Source: Gp6-AA40 sp963772955 | GTDB lineage: Bacteria; Acidobacteriota; Vicinamibacteria; Vicinamibacterales; UBA2999 | Direction: 5' to 3' | DNA: 64,000 bases | Assembly (NCBI GenBank): GCA_963772955.1 | Contig: CAVYZF010000003.1 | Span: forward strand, 248,001-312,000 | Part shown: piece by piece, positions 1 through 7,583 of the stretch | Numbering within the stretch: position 1 is the first letter of the stretch | How the letters are laid out: each line of letters begins with the position of its first letter | Made by a program: the position numbers and the translations under genes | Notes under the pieces: model-generated | The model's input: the letters and a program-made list of their open reading frames with translations, nothing else | Told to the model about the DNA's origin: nothing | The model's database searches: none

Positions 1-738
1 GTCATCTCGCGCACGATCGTCGTGGTCTTCCTCGTCGGGATCGCGATGTTCGGCGCCATCGCCTTCATCCCGCTGTTCGTGCAGAGCGTCCAGGGCGGGA
101 CGGCCACGCAGGCGGGCCAGGTACTCACCCCGCTGTTTCTGGGATGGGTGGTCATGTCGATCGTCGGTGCGCGCGTCACCGTGCGGATTGGCTACCGCGT
201 GTCGGCCATCGGGGGCAGCATCCTGATGACTGCCGGGTTCCTCGGGCTCAGTTTGCTCGACAGCCATTCACCTCGAATGTTGCTGCTGGTGAGCTGCACG
301 ATTCTCGGCGCAGGCATGGGGACGCAGATGCTCTCGCTGTTGCTCGCGGTCCAGCACGCGGTCGATCGCACCCAGCTCGGGCTGGCCACCTCGCTCAACC
401 AGTTCTCACGCAGTGTTGGCGCGGCGCTCGGCGTGTCGGTCATGGGCGCGATCCTCGCGCGCGGCCTTGCGGGACTCGCACTGCCTGGTGGCGCGGAAGG
501 CGCGCTGGTGTCCGGGGCCATCGCACTCTCAGGCCCCGCGCGCGATCAGTTCGCGGCTGCACTCCATCGCGTCTTCATGGCGGGAGCGGTCGTCTCGGGT
601 GCGGGCCTTCTGGCCACGATGTTCCTCCCGCCGGTGTCCTTCTCACATGGGGTACCTGCGGCCGCCGGCGAACAGCTGCTCGAAGCGGAGATGACGAATC
701 TCCAACCCGACGACGAACCGATCGCAATCAACGAATGA
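1..738 (+). CDS. MFS efflux transporter, DHA2 type, C-terminal part
   Basis: C-terminal portion of a major facilitator superfamily drug/solute:proton antiporter in the inner membrane. The frame is open to base 1, so the true start is upstream of the window; the GTG at 22 is internal. About 245 residues are visible, with roughly six hydrophobic segments. The stretch SLNQFSRSVGAALGVSVMG near residue 135 is typical of the late helices of 14-helix (EmrB/QacA-like) exporters. The protein ends in a short charged tail. The substrate cannot be told from the sequence. The 43 bases to the next gene hold no obvious terminator. Confidence 0.85.
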   Translation, partial: VISRTIVVVFLVGIAMFGAIAFIPLFVQSVQGGTATQAGQVLTPLFLGWVVMSIVGARVTVRIGYRVSAIGGSILMTAGFLGLSLLDSHSPRMLLLVSCTILGAGMGTQMLSLLLAVQHAVDRTQLGLATSLNQFSRSVGAALGVSVMGAILARGLAGLALPGGAEGALVSGAIALSGPARDQFAAALHRVFMAGAVVSGAGLLATMFLPPVSFSHGVPAAAGEQLLEAEMTNLQPDDEPIAINE

Positions 739-781
739 GCTGAACTGCGTTTACTCCCACGCTCGAACTCCCAATCCGACG

Positions 782-1816
782 ATGGAACAACGACAACTTG
801 GCGCGTCTGGTCTCATGGTTCCCGTCCTGAGCTTCGGGACCGGAACGTTCGGCGGCGGTAACAGCGAATTCTTCAGAGCCTGGGGCGCGAACAACGCTGA
901 AGGTGCGACGCGACTCGTGGACATCTGCCTCGACGCCGGGCTCACGATGTTCGATTCATCGAACATCTACTCGGCGGGTCAGGCCGAAGAGATCCTCGGC
1001 CAGGCGATCAAAGGCCGGCGCGATCGCGTGCTCATCTCGACAAAGGGCACATTCCGGGCCGGGCCAGGACCCAACGACGTCGGCTCGTCGCGCCAGCACC
1101 TCATTCGCGCGGTCGAAGGGAGCCTTCGCCGGCTCAATACCGACTACATCGACCTCTATCAACTGCACGGCTTCGATGCCTTGACGCCCATCGAGGAACA
1201 GATCGGTACGCTCGACGACCTGGTGAAGGCCGGTAAGATTCGATACATCGGCTGCTCGAACTACTCCGGCTGGCACCTGATGAAGTCGCTTGCGGTGTCG
1301 GAACGATACGGCTGGTCACGCTACGTCGCGCACCAGGCGTACTACTCGCTCATCGGCCGCGACTTCGAGTGGGAGTTGATGCCGCTCGCATTGGACCAGC
1401 GCGTCGGCACGGTGGTGTGGAGTCCGCTTGGCTGGGGACGGCTCACTGGCAAGATTCGACGAGGCCAGCCGCTGCCTGAGACGAGTCGCCTGCATAGTCA
1501 GGTCGTCATCGACTACGGTCCGCCGGTCGAGAACGAGGCGCTCTACAAGGTTGTCGATGCGCTCGATCTTGTCGCCGCCGAAACCGGGAAGAGCGTGCCT
1601 CAAGTTGCTCTGAATTGGCTGCTCCGGCGCCCCTCGGTCGCTACGCTCATCATCGGCGCGCGCAACGAGGAGCAATTGAGGCAGAATCTCGGTGCCATCG
1701 GATGGAGCCTCTCGCCCGAGCAGGTGGCCACGCTCGACGCCGCCAGCACAACGACGCCGGCCTATCCGTATTGGCACCAGAACGGCTTCCGGGAGAGAAA
1801 TCGGTCTCCGGTGTAA
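782..1816 (+). CDS. aldo/keto reductase
   Basis: Cytoplasmic NAD(P)H-dependent oxidoreductase of the aldo/keto reductase superfamily, 344 residues, the usual length. The catalytic tetrad is visible: Asp in MFDSSNIYS, Tyr in the same segment, Lys in ISTKGTF and His in YQLHGFD. The cofactor-site segment near the C-terminus (LIIGARNEEQLRQNLGAIGW) is also present. It starts the order reductase - creatininase - beta-propeller, all on the plus strand. The spacer to the next gene carries a copy of the aatgcaaaatgc repeat. Physiological substrate unknown; the closest group is the sugar/xenobiotic reductases of the YajO/Tas kind. Confidence 0.9.
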   Translation: MEQRQLGASGLMVPVLSFGTGTFGGGNSEFFRAWGANNAEGATRLVDICLDAGLTMFDSSNIYSAGQAEEILGQAIKGRRDRVLISTKGTFRAGPGPNDVGSSRQHLIRAVEGSLRRLNTDYIDLYQLHGFDALTPIEEQIGTLDDLVKAGKIRYIGCSNYSGWHLMKSLAVSERYGWSRYVAHQAYYSLIGRDFEWELMPLALDQRVGTVVWSPLGWGRLTGKIRRGQPLPETSRLHSQVVIDYGPPVENEALYKVVDALDLVAAETGKSVPQVALNWLLRRPSVATLIIGARNEEQLRQNLGAIGWSLSPEQVATLDAASTTTPAYPYWHQNGFRERNRSPV

Positions 1817-1822
1817 CTCTGT

Positions 1823-1858
1823 AATGCAAAATGCAAAAGGCAAAAAGGGAATTCAAAG
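1823..1858 (+). repeat. word-repeat D, copy 1 (atgcaaaatgcaaaa)
   Basis: AT-rich spacer made of the words atgcaaa and attcaaa, the same words as at 25215-25240 and 36119-36202. No opposite arm is visible here. It fills the spacer before the creatininase gene and contains an in-frame ATG (1831) that could be mistaken for its start. Confidence 0.6.
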
Positions 1859-1860
1859 TT

Positions 1861-2658
1861 ATGCAGCGACTACTGACCGCGATCGTCCTTGTCTTCGTCG
1901 CCTCGGGTGCATCCGCGCAAACCCGCTCGGTGTTCATCGAGGACCTGACCTCGTACGAGATTCGCGATGCGATGGCCGCCGGCAAGACCTCGGCGATCAT
2001 CTTCGCGGGCGGCCTCGAGCAGAACGGGCCGCACATGGCGCTCGTCAAGCACAACGTCATCGCCCGCTATGTGGCGGGGCAGATCGCCGAACGCATGGGC
2101 AATACGCTGGTCTATCCGATCATGCCGTTCTCACCCGCCGGTGATCCGGTCGCCAAAACCGGTCACATGCGCTTCCCCGGCACCGTCAGCATCTCCTCCG
2201 AAGTGTTCCTCGGAGTGATGCGACAGGCCGCACAAAGCGCCGCCGCCGCAGGCTTCAAGAACATCTTCCTGATGGGCGAGCATGGTCAGGGCCAGTCCGA
2301 GCTGCGCGTGGCCGCCGAGAGCGTCGACGCCGACTGGCGCGCGAAAGGCACGCGCGTCTACTACGTCTCTGACGTCAACACCAAGGCCGGCCAGCAGATC
2401 GCTGCCTACCTCAAAGAGAAGAACATCGTCGCTGGCGGACACGCCGCGGTTGCCGAGACGTCGCAGGTGATGTTTCTCGATCAGGGCAAGACATTGATCC
2501 ACGCCGACAAGTTTGCGGTCAGCGCGGCGGGACCGGAAACGACAACCGGCGTCGGCGGCAATCCTGGTCCGGCAACGGCGGACATGGGCAAGCAGTTTCT
2601 CGACTTCAAGATCTCGTCCGCGATCGACCAGATGAAGATGCTGATGGCGCAAAAGTAA
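1861..2658 (+). CDS. exported creatininase-family protein
   Basis: Member of the creatininase family (creatinine amidohydrolase / MftE-like fold), 265 residues from the ATG at 1861. That start gives a clean signal peptide (MQRLLTAIVLVFVASGASAQ), while the in-frame ATG at 1831 lies in repeat DNA. The metal-site elements are recognisable: GGLEQNGPHMAL (Glu and His region), MPFSPAGDPVAKTGHMRFPGT and FLMGEHGQGQSE. Creatininases are normally cytoplasmic, so the signal peptide points to a periplasmic amidohydrolase of unknown substrate. It is followed after 12 bases by the beta-propeller gene, probably in one operon. Confidence 0.85.
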   Translation: MQRLLTAIVLVFVASGASAQTRSVFIEDLTSYEIRDAMAAGKTSAIIFAGGLEQNGPHMALVKHNVIARYVAGQIAERMGNTLVYPIMPFSPAGDPVAKTGHMRFPGTVSISSEVFLGVMRQAAQSAAAAGFKNIFLMGEHGQGQSELRVAAESVDADWRAKGTRVYYVSDVNTKAGQQIAAYLKEKNIVAGGHAAVAETSQVMFLDQGKTLIHADKFAVSAAGPETTTGVGGNPGPATADMGKQFLDFKISSAIDQMKMLMAQK

Positions 2659-2670
2659 CCTGACCACGAT

Positions 2671-3687
2671 ATGACACGACGAATTTTCATCGCAGCGGCA
2701 GCATTCCTTACGCTGGCATCGACGGCGTTCCTCGTCGCCGACGCGAATCACCCGACCGGGATACGCGGAATCCTGCTGATCGATAAGGTCGGCGGCCAGA
2801 TCAGATTCATCGACCCGGTCACCTACAAAGAGCGAGCGGCGTTCAAGGTCGCGACCAACCCTCACGACTTCGTCCTGACCGCCGATCGCAAGACGGCGTA
2901 CGTGCCGCTCTACGGCGACGGCATCTACGGGCGGAACCCGAACCCCGGTCACGAGGTCGTGATCGTGGACATGGAGGGCCAGAAGATCGTCGGGACGATT
3001 GACGTGGCGCCGTATCGCGCTCCACACGGAATCCAGATCGACAACAACGGGACTATCTACGTGAGCAGCGATCTCGATCGCAAACTGCTCGTCATCGACC
3101 CGAAGGCGCGAAAGGTTACGCACGCGATCGACACCGAGGGCACCACGCATTGGATTGGGATCCTGCCGAACGGAAGCAAGATCTACGCGACCAACAAGAA
3201 CGACGGCCCGTTCATCAGTGTCATCGACCTCACGATTCACAAGATGACGGGCAAGATCGCCGTGCCGGGCGGCACGCAGGGCATTGCCGTCTCACCCGAT
3301 GGAAAGCAGGTTGTCGTGATGGCCTCCGCTGAACCGACGGCGCTCGTCATCGATCCCACGACCGACACGATCGTCGACCGGATCGCGCTCGCCGATCAGA
3401 AGGGCGGCGGTTACAAGGCCTACTACAGCCCGGACGGGAAATATCTGCTGACGATGAACCTCGGATCGGCGTCGATCAACATCTTCGACGCAGCCAACCT
3501 GCACGGCATGCAGCACACGCTGACCGTCGGCAAGGACCCGATGGGATTCGCGTTCTCTGCCGACGGCAAGACCGTGCTGGTCGCGAACCACGGCGACGGG
3601 AGCGTCTCCGTGGTCGACCTGGCGACGAAGAAGGAAACGAGCCGGTTCCAGGCTGGAACCGGCATCGAGACGCTGACGTACTACTAG
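2671..3687 (+). CDS. exported YVTN-type beta-propeller protein
   Basis: 338 residues with an N-terminal export signal (MTRRIFIAAAAFLTLASTAF) and successive beta-propeller blades of the YVTN/lactonase-like kind. Blade-like units recur about every 40-45 residues, for example IYVSSDLDRKLLVIDPKARKV, QGIAVSPDGKQVVVMASAEP and VLVANHGDGSVSVVDLATKK. Such proteins are periplasmic or secreted and bind ligands or act as lactonases; no catalytic assignment is possible here. It is probably co-transcribed with the creatininase gene. Its stop codon overlaps, by two bases, the stop of the convergent gene on the other strand. Confidence 0.85.
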   Translation: MTRRIFIAAAAFLTLASTAFLVADANHPTGIRGILLIDKVGGQIRFIDPVTYKERAAFKVATNPHDFVLTADRKTAYVPLYGDGIYGRNPNPGHEVVIVDMEGQKIVGTIDVAPYRAPHGIQIDNNGTIYVSSDLDRKLLVIDPKARKVTHAIDTEGTTHWIGILPNGSKIYATNKNDGPFISVIDLTIHKMTGKIAVPGGTQGIAVSPDGKQVVVMASAEPTALVIDPTTDTIVDRIALADQKGGGYKAYYSPDGKYLLTMNLGSASINIFDAANLHGMQHTLTVGKDPMGFAFSADGKTVLVANHGDGSVSVVDLATKKETSRFQAGTGIETLTYY

Positions 3688-4529
3688 TTCGCGAGCGTGA
3701 AGAAGACCGCCGCCTCTCCCCGCTGCGCGATCTTCCCGTCGAACAACTTGACGATCGCGTCACGACGCACGAGCAACGCGTCGATCTCTCTCTGCGTCAG
3801 ACTCTTGTCCATCGCCCCGGTCAGCTCAGACGCAGTCAGGCCCTTCATCTTTTCGAACATCGCTCGATCGACACGTTCGAGTTGCTGCGGCTTCAGGAGA
3901 TCCTTGCCGAGCCGAAATGCCCGCGTGTGATCGATCATCCACATCTTCCAATCGGCGGTCCACAACAGGTTGCCTGAGTTGCGGTCGCGATTCTGAATGA
4001 GCTCGTCGAACACACGGAGGATGTGGATCTGACTGGCAGTGCGTGACGGATTCGGACCGACTGTATGTGCCTTCTGTCGCGATCCCTCATCCAGCTTCAC
4101 GTCGTCTATCCACCAGGTCATCGCCACGGGCTTGCCATTCACCTTGCGCTCGACCGACATCGGGACGTTGTCGAGCCCGAGCAGGCGTGACAGGCGGTAG
4201 CCCGCGATGTTGTATCGATACGTGTCTTTGAAGTCGACCTCGGTGTACTTCGGGCCCACCTCAAAGATCGGAAGGGCGATGTCCACGTCCTGGAGCTGCG
4301 CGTCATGTGTGACCCGTCCATCGGACAGCGTGACCCGTTTCGCCGCCGTCACACCCTTCTTCGTCGACTTCGTCGCCACGATGTTGGCGGACTGGAGGAA
4401 GCGCTCCATCTCCTCCGCTGCCATCGGTGATTGCGTCGTCGCGGTGGTCGTGTCCTGCCCGAAACACGGCGGCAAGGCTGCGACCATCAACACCAACGCC
4501 AGGGCTGCTGAACGTCGAGTCACTGTCAT
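3684..4529 (-). CDS. exported protein with HipA/Fam20-like kinase motifs
   Basis: 281 residues from the ATG at 4529, chosen because aggagc lies about nine bases upstream and it opens a good signal peptide (MTVTRRSAALALVLMVAALP, cleavage near CFGQD). I do not know a named family. The middle and C-terminus contain NIAGYRLSRLLGLDNVPMSV, then QNRDRNSGNLL followed by WMIDHTRAFR. This spacing of Asp/Asn and a following IDH resembles the catalytic and metal-binding loops of HipA, Fam20C and PI-kinase-like folds. If correct, it is a periplasmic kinase-like enzyme. Convergent with the beta-propeller gene. Confidence 0.55.
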   Translation of the reverse strand: MTVTRRSAALALVLMVAALPPCFGQDTTTATTQSPMAAEEMERFLQSANIVATKSTKKGVTAAKRVTLSDGRVTHDAQLQDVDIALPIFEVGPKYTEVDFKDTYRYNIAGYRLSRLLGLDNVPMSVERKVNGKPVAMTWWIDDVKLDEGSRQKAHTVGPNPSRTASQIHILRVFDELIQNRDRNSGNLLWTADWKMWMIDHTRAFRLGKDLLKPQQLERVDRAMFEKMKGLTASELTGAMDKSLTQREIDALLVRRDAIVKLFDGKIAQRGEAAVFFTLAN

Positions 4530-4590
4530 GACGCTGCTCCTGTCCTTGTCCGAGTTCACCGTGGATGCCAATCGTGCCCCGTGTCGTTAG

Positions 4591-5217
4591 CTACTTATTG
4601 GCGACTCGCACGCGAATCTCGGACGCGGTCATTGCTCCGGCGGCTTCCTTGTAGCTTACGCTCACCATGTCCCCGTTGTGGACGAACGTGGTCAAAGGTG
4701 TGCTGCCACCGGCGGCCTTGGTGGCCTTCGTGGCACCCTTGACCAGGACGTCGGTGTCGGCGGTGATCGCGAAGGTCATGTTATGGCCGTCGGCCGCGAC
4801 TGTCACTCGAGAAGCGGAGACCGACGTCACCTTTCCCTCGGCGAGCTTCGTCGGGTTCGCCGAACCAGCACTTCCAACGCGCGAGACATCGAGGGCATGA
4901 TTCCTTCCGTTTTCCTCTCGATACCGGACCACGACGGGATTGCCGACCTCGAAGAAGTCGTTAACCCGCGGCTTCGCGCCGCCAGGCTGCGCAGCCTGAA
5001 CCTCCTTCGCCGCGCTTCGCACTTCGAGGTGCGTGTCACTGTCGATGTAGAACGTCATGTCCTGAGTGCCGACCTTGACGGTCATGGTGGTGGTGGTCAC
5101 ACCGGTCACCGCCCCACGGGCTTCCTTCGTTTGCGCGCCGGCTGGCGTGGCGCCAACCACGAATCCAAAGAGGGCCACGATCGCGGTGAGGATCACGGGT
5201 CGCTTGATGTTCTGCAT
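4591..5217 (-). CDS. exported protein with two OB/DUF5666-like repeats
   Basis: 208 residues from the ATG at 5217, which has an excellent ribosome site (ggaggagag) just upstream; the longer in-frame extension lacks one. A signal peptide (to about GATPAGAQ) is followed by two similar beta-rich halves: ARGAVTGVTTTTMTVKVG...FYIDSDTHLEVR and EGKVTSVSASRVTVAADG...FAITADTDVLVK. Each pairs a 'G x V x V' strand with 'D x D T x V', as in DUF5666-type proteins of unknown function. Likely periplasmic. Divergent from the winged-helix gene across the 5331-5460 repeat. Confidence 0.65.
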   Translation of the reverse strand: MQNIKRPVILTAIVALFGFVVGATPAGAQTKEARGAVTGVTTTTMTVKVGTQDMTFYIDSDTHLEVRSAAKEVQAAQPGGAKPRVNDFFEVGNPVVVRYREENGRNHALDVSRVGSAGSANPTKLAEGKVTSVSASRVTVAADGHNMTFAITADTDVLVKGATKATKAAGGSTPLTTFVHNGDMVSVSYKEAAGAMTASEIRVRVANK

Positions 5218-5330
5218 CTCTCTCCTCCGTTTTCTTTCCAACGTTATACGGATCAAACGGCAGAATGACCATGGGTGAACGCTTTGCGCGTCCCGATGCG
5301 TAGCCGAGCGCACAAGACGATGCGGCTCAG

Positions 5331-5460
5331 TGACTTGGGTGGCTGGGTGGGCTGGGTTGCTAGGTAGCTGGGTGGACTGGGTTGCTAGGTAGCTGGGTGG
5401 ACTGGGTTGCTGAGTCTTAAGCGCTACCCAGCAACCTAGCTACCCAGTAACCTAGCAACC
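5331..5460. repeat. word-repeat C: 25-bp tandem units facing an inverted arm
   Basis: Left arm 5331-5411 has nearly three tandem units of about 25 bases (core ctgggtggactgggttgcta). Right arm 5425-5460 carries the reverse complement words (ctacccagcaacctagctac). Together they can form a long imperfect hairpin with a loop around 5412-5424. It ends two bases before the ATG of the winged-helix gene and fills most of the 245-base divergent spacer. Confidence 0.85.
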
Positions 5461-5462
5461 TT

Positions 5463-5975
5463 ATGGATCGACGGTCGGGGGGCGTGCGACGCTTCGGTTC
5501 CTTTGAGCTCGATCTCGAGGCCGAACGGCTGCTCAAGAGCGGTCGGACGATCCGGATCCAGCCCCAGCCCTTTCGGCTGCTCTGTCTGCTCACGAATCGA
5601 CCCGGCCACCTGGTGACCCGCGAGGAAATCCAGGCGGCCCTGTGGGCCGGCGATACCTTCGTTGACTTCGATCAGGGCGTGAACTTCGCGGTCAAGCAGG
5701 TTCGCGACGCGCTCGGAGACAGCGCCGAGGATTCTCTCTACGTTCAGACTGTGCCGAAGCGCGGCTATCGCTTCCTGGCACCAGTCGAAGCCGGACCCGA
5801 GCCTGTGGAACCAATCATCGCTGGGACTGTCGATCCCTATCTGCAGAAGGCGCTCTGGGCGAACATCGTCGAGCTTCGATTGGCGGATAACAAGCGGCGA
5901 CAACATCAGATCCTGCTGACCATCGCCCTGTCGTGTCTGGCGCTTGCGGTCGTCGTGCTGATGTTGCTCAGATAA
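5463..5975 (+). CDS. short membrane-anchored winged-helix (CadC-like) regulator
   Basis: 170 residues. Residues 8-105 form an OmpR/PhoB-type winged helix: RFGSFELDLEAERLLKSG, then the recognition region GVNFAVKQVRDALGDSAE and the closing wing TVPKRGYRFLAPVE, as in CadC-type proteins. It ends in one transmembrane helix (ILLTIALSCLALAVVVLMLL) with no periplasmic domain. Acidobacterial relatives usually continue with TolB or TPR regions of several hundred residues, so this is a minimal form. The hairpin repeat abuts the start codon, leaving no room for a normal ribosome site. Regulon unknown. Confidence 0.85.
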   Translation: MDRRSGGVRRFGSFELDLEAERLLKSGRTIRIQPQPFRLLCLLTNRPGHLVTREEIQAALWAGDTFVDFDQGVNFAVKQVRDALGDSAEDSLYVQTVPKRGYRFLAPVEAGPEPVEPIIAGTVDPYLQKALWANIVELRLADNKRRQHQILLTIALSCLALAVVVLMLLR

Positions 5976-5980
5976 CGAGG

Positions 5981-7234
5981 CTACTGCTGGATGGGTATCG
6001 TGGCGCTGGCCAGGGCGGCCAATGCGGAATGTTCGGCGACATCCGCCTCCTGAAGCGTCCGTGCCTGCCCGGCGCGCAAGCCTTGGGCGCGAAGCCGCCA
6101 ACTGTCCTGACGCAGCTTCAGATATTCGGAGGCCTTCTCGACCATCGGCCAGTGTTCGCCTGGAACGTTGTCGAGTGAAACGAGCTGTGCATGAACGTAC
6201 TGCAACTCGCCGACTATGCGATCGGCGAGTCTCGCGAGTTCCTGCGCGGTAATCCGCCCGGCCCTGAAGCGAACGACAGCCGTGTCGTATGTCCGCGCCG
6301 TGCGCGCCTCTTCGTCCTTGACCCTGGCAACTTCGCCGCTGACATCGGCGAGTCCGCGCAGCGGTGCCGCCAACGCCACGACGATGGCGAACGCTGCCGC
6401 AAGAACCGCGGCAACGCGTCGCGCCGGCGGCTTTTCCGAAATCACCCGACCCGCGAGGAGCATGCCGCCTGTGAACCCGACGACGAGACCGGCCTGCATC
6501 GCCTCGCTGAACACACCTTCCGTCAGCATGTTGTAAACGAGGAACACCGCCACGCCCGGCCACAGTCCCTTGAGGACCTTGACCGGTACTGTGAGTGACG
6601 AACGCTGCGCCAGTCCCAGTACCAATGTCGCGAGCAACAGGCCGTAAACACCGAAGGTCGCCCCTGCCGCGCCGGCCTGGACCGATACCGGATGCAGCGT
6701 CAGGCTCCACACACCGGCGAGGACGCCCGACGCGATATAGACCACGGCAAACGCGAGCCGGCCAACGAGTCGCTCGACGAGCAGGCCCACCTGAACGAGG
6801 CCGGCAATCTCGGCGATCAGGTGGATGAGACCCACATGGACGAACATCGCCGTCCCGAGGCGCCACCACTCGTCATTCGTCGTGCGCGTGCCGATGCTGC
6901 TGCCCCAGTCGATGAGTGTGCGCGGATCGCCGAGGCTGCCACTCCCGACGAGGAGCATGCCGAAGACTACGATATAGGTCACGATGATCGCGGGCGTGAC
7001 GAGAGCCCACTTCGTGCGCGCCCTCAAGGCTCTGTAGAAGCCCTCGCCTCCCGACGGCGGCTTTGCGATCGAGTCTTTAATGAAGACCAGGCCGTCGACG
7101 ATTGCCTGTGCGAACCGCCACCGCTCCTCGGACGACAGACCTCGCAGTGCGAGTCCAAGGACCACAGCCACGCAGACAAGAATTGCGACCACGTCTTCAC
7201 GGATCGTCAAGACGTGTGCCACGCTCGGCCGCAA
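5981..7234 (-). CDS. rhomboid-fold membrane protein lacking catalytic residues
   Basis: About 417 residues, convergent with the winged-helix gene. A hydrophobic N-terminal segment precedes a six-helix rhomboid core at roughly 75-270 and a C-terminal helical, coiled-coil-like tail. Landmarks are FVHVGLIHLIAEIAGL (normally HxxxxHxxxN) and QAGAAGATFGVYG (normally GxSG). The catalytic Ser is Ala190, the helix-2 Asn is Glu142 and the helix-6 His position reads AGLVVGF, with no His. Fold as in rhomboid proteases, but protease activity is not expected. Start uncertain: TTG at 7234 or GTG at 7222, neither with a clear ribosome site. Confidence 0.8.
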   Translation of the reverse strand: MRPSVAHVLTIREDVVAILVCVAVVLGLALRGLSSEERWRFAQAIVDGLVFIKDSIAKPPSGGEGFYRALRARTKWALVTPAIIVTYIVVFGMLLVGSGSLGDPRTLIDWGSSIGTRTTNDEWWRLGTAMFVHVGLIHLIAEIAGLVQVGLLVERLVGRLAFAVVYIASGVLAGVWSLTLHPVSVQAGAAGATFGVYGLLLATLVLGLAQRSSLTVPVKVLKGLWPGVAVFLVYNMLTEGVFSEAMQAGLVVGFTGGMLLAGRVISEKPPARRVAAVLAAAFAIVVALAAPLRGLADVSGEVARVKDEEARTARTYDTAVVRFRAGRITAQELARLADRIVGELQYVHAQLVSLDNVPGEHWPMVEKASEYLKLRQDSWRLRAQGLRAGQARTLQEADVAEHSALAALASATIPIQQ

Positions 7235-7346
7235 AAGATCAGGACTTTCCGGCGATTACGCCGCAACCTTCGCCTTGCTCATTGCAGAAGTCCGCTCACG
7301 CCGACCAGCTCTGTAAGTACCCACCGGCGCGGGACGATCGGCCAGG

Positions 7347-7445
7347 TCACGCGTACTGGGGCGCCACGTCCGGCATCTGCCTGATCTCGAGCTCGCCTTC
7401 GAATGACGGCCCGAGCACATCTGCGTGCAGTTGCATGAAACGCAT
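7347..7445 (-). pseudogene. 32-codon remnant resembling a YCII-domain C-terminus
   Basis: A 32-residue frame with a textbook ribosome site (agggaggagag) before ATG 7445. The peptide MRFMQLHADVLGPSFEGELE looks like the last part of a YCII/DGPF-type protein, where 'RF..LH...G..FEGE.E.RQ' is usual. The bulk of such a protein is absent. It may be a leftover of a deleted gene or a small gene that kept its start site. The rest of the 350-base spacer (7235-7583) holds only the hairpin below. Confidence 0.35.
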
Positions 7446-7494
7446 GTGACTCTCCTCCCTATCAGCGCGTCGAACGAGGAGGCCGCAGATCGAC

Positions 7495-7516
7495 AGGCGC
7501 GTCTGAAGACGCGCCT
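7495..7516. repeat. REP-like hairpin, family G copy 1
   Basis: Arms aggcgcgtct and agacgcgcct separated by two bases form a perfect 10-bp stem. Same design as 20433-20454 (10-bp arms, 2-base loop, flanked by taGAGGCG). It lies about 70 bases before the first a-b-c cassette. Confidence 0.75.
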
Positions 7517-7583
7517 CTACGCATCACCCAGCGGCCGCTGCAAGGTCTGATCTATGCTAGGCGCCGCCACAATGGGAGTCGGC

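Noticed and set aside
2131..3240. Long minus-strand frame opposite the creatininase and propeller genes
   Set aside because: Shadow frame of two clear genes on the plus strand, no family resemblance.
5331..5460. Possible CRISPR array because of 25-base units
   Set aside because: The units are directly tandem with no spacers, face an inverted arm, and there are no cas genes.
5436..6869. Long minus-strand frame across the winged-helix and rhomboid genes
   Set aside because: Arg-rich, low-information translation typical of a shadow frame; overlaps two better supported genes.
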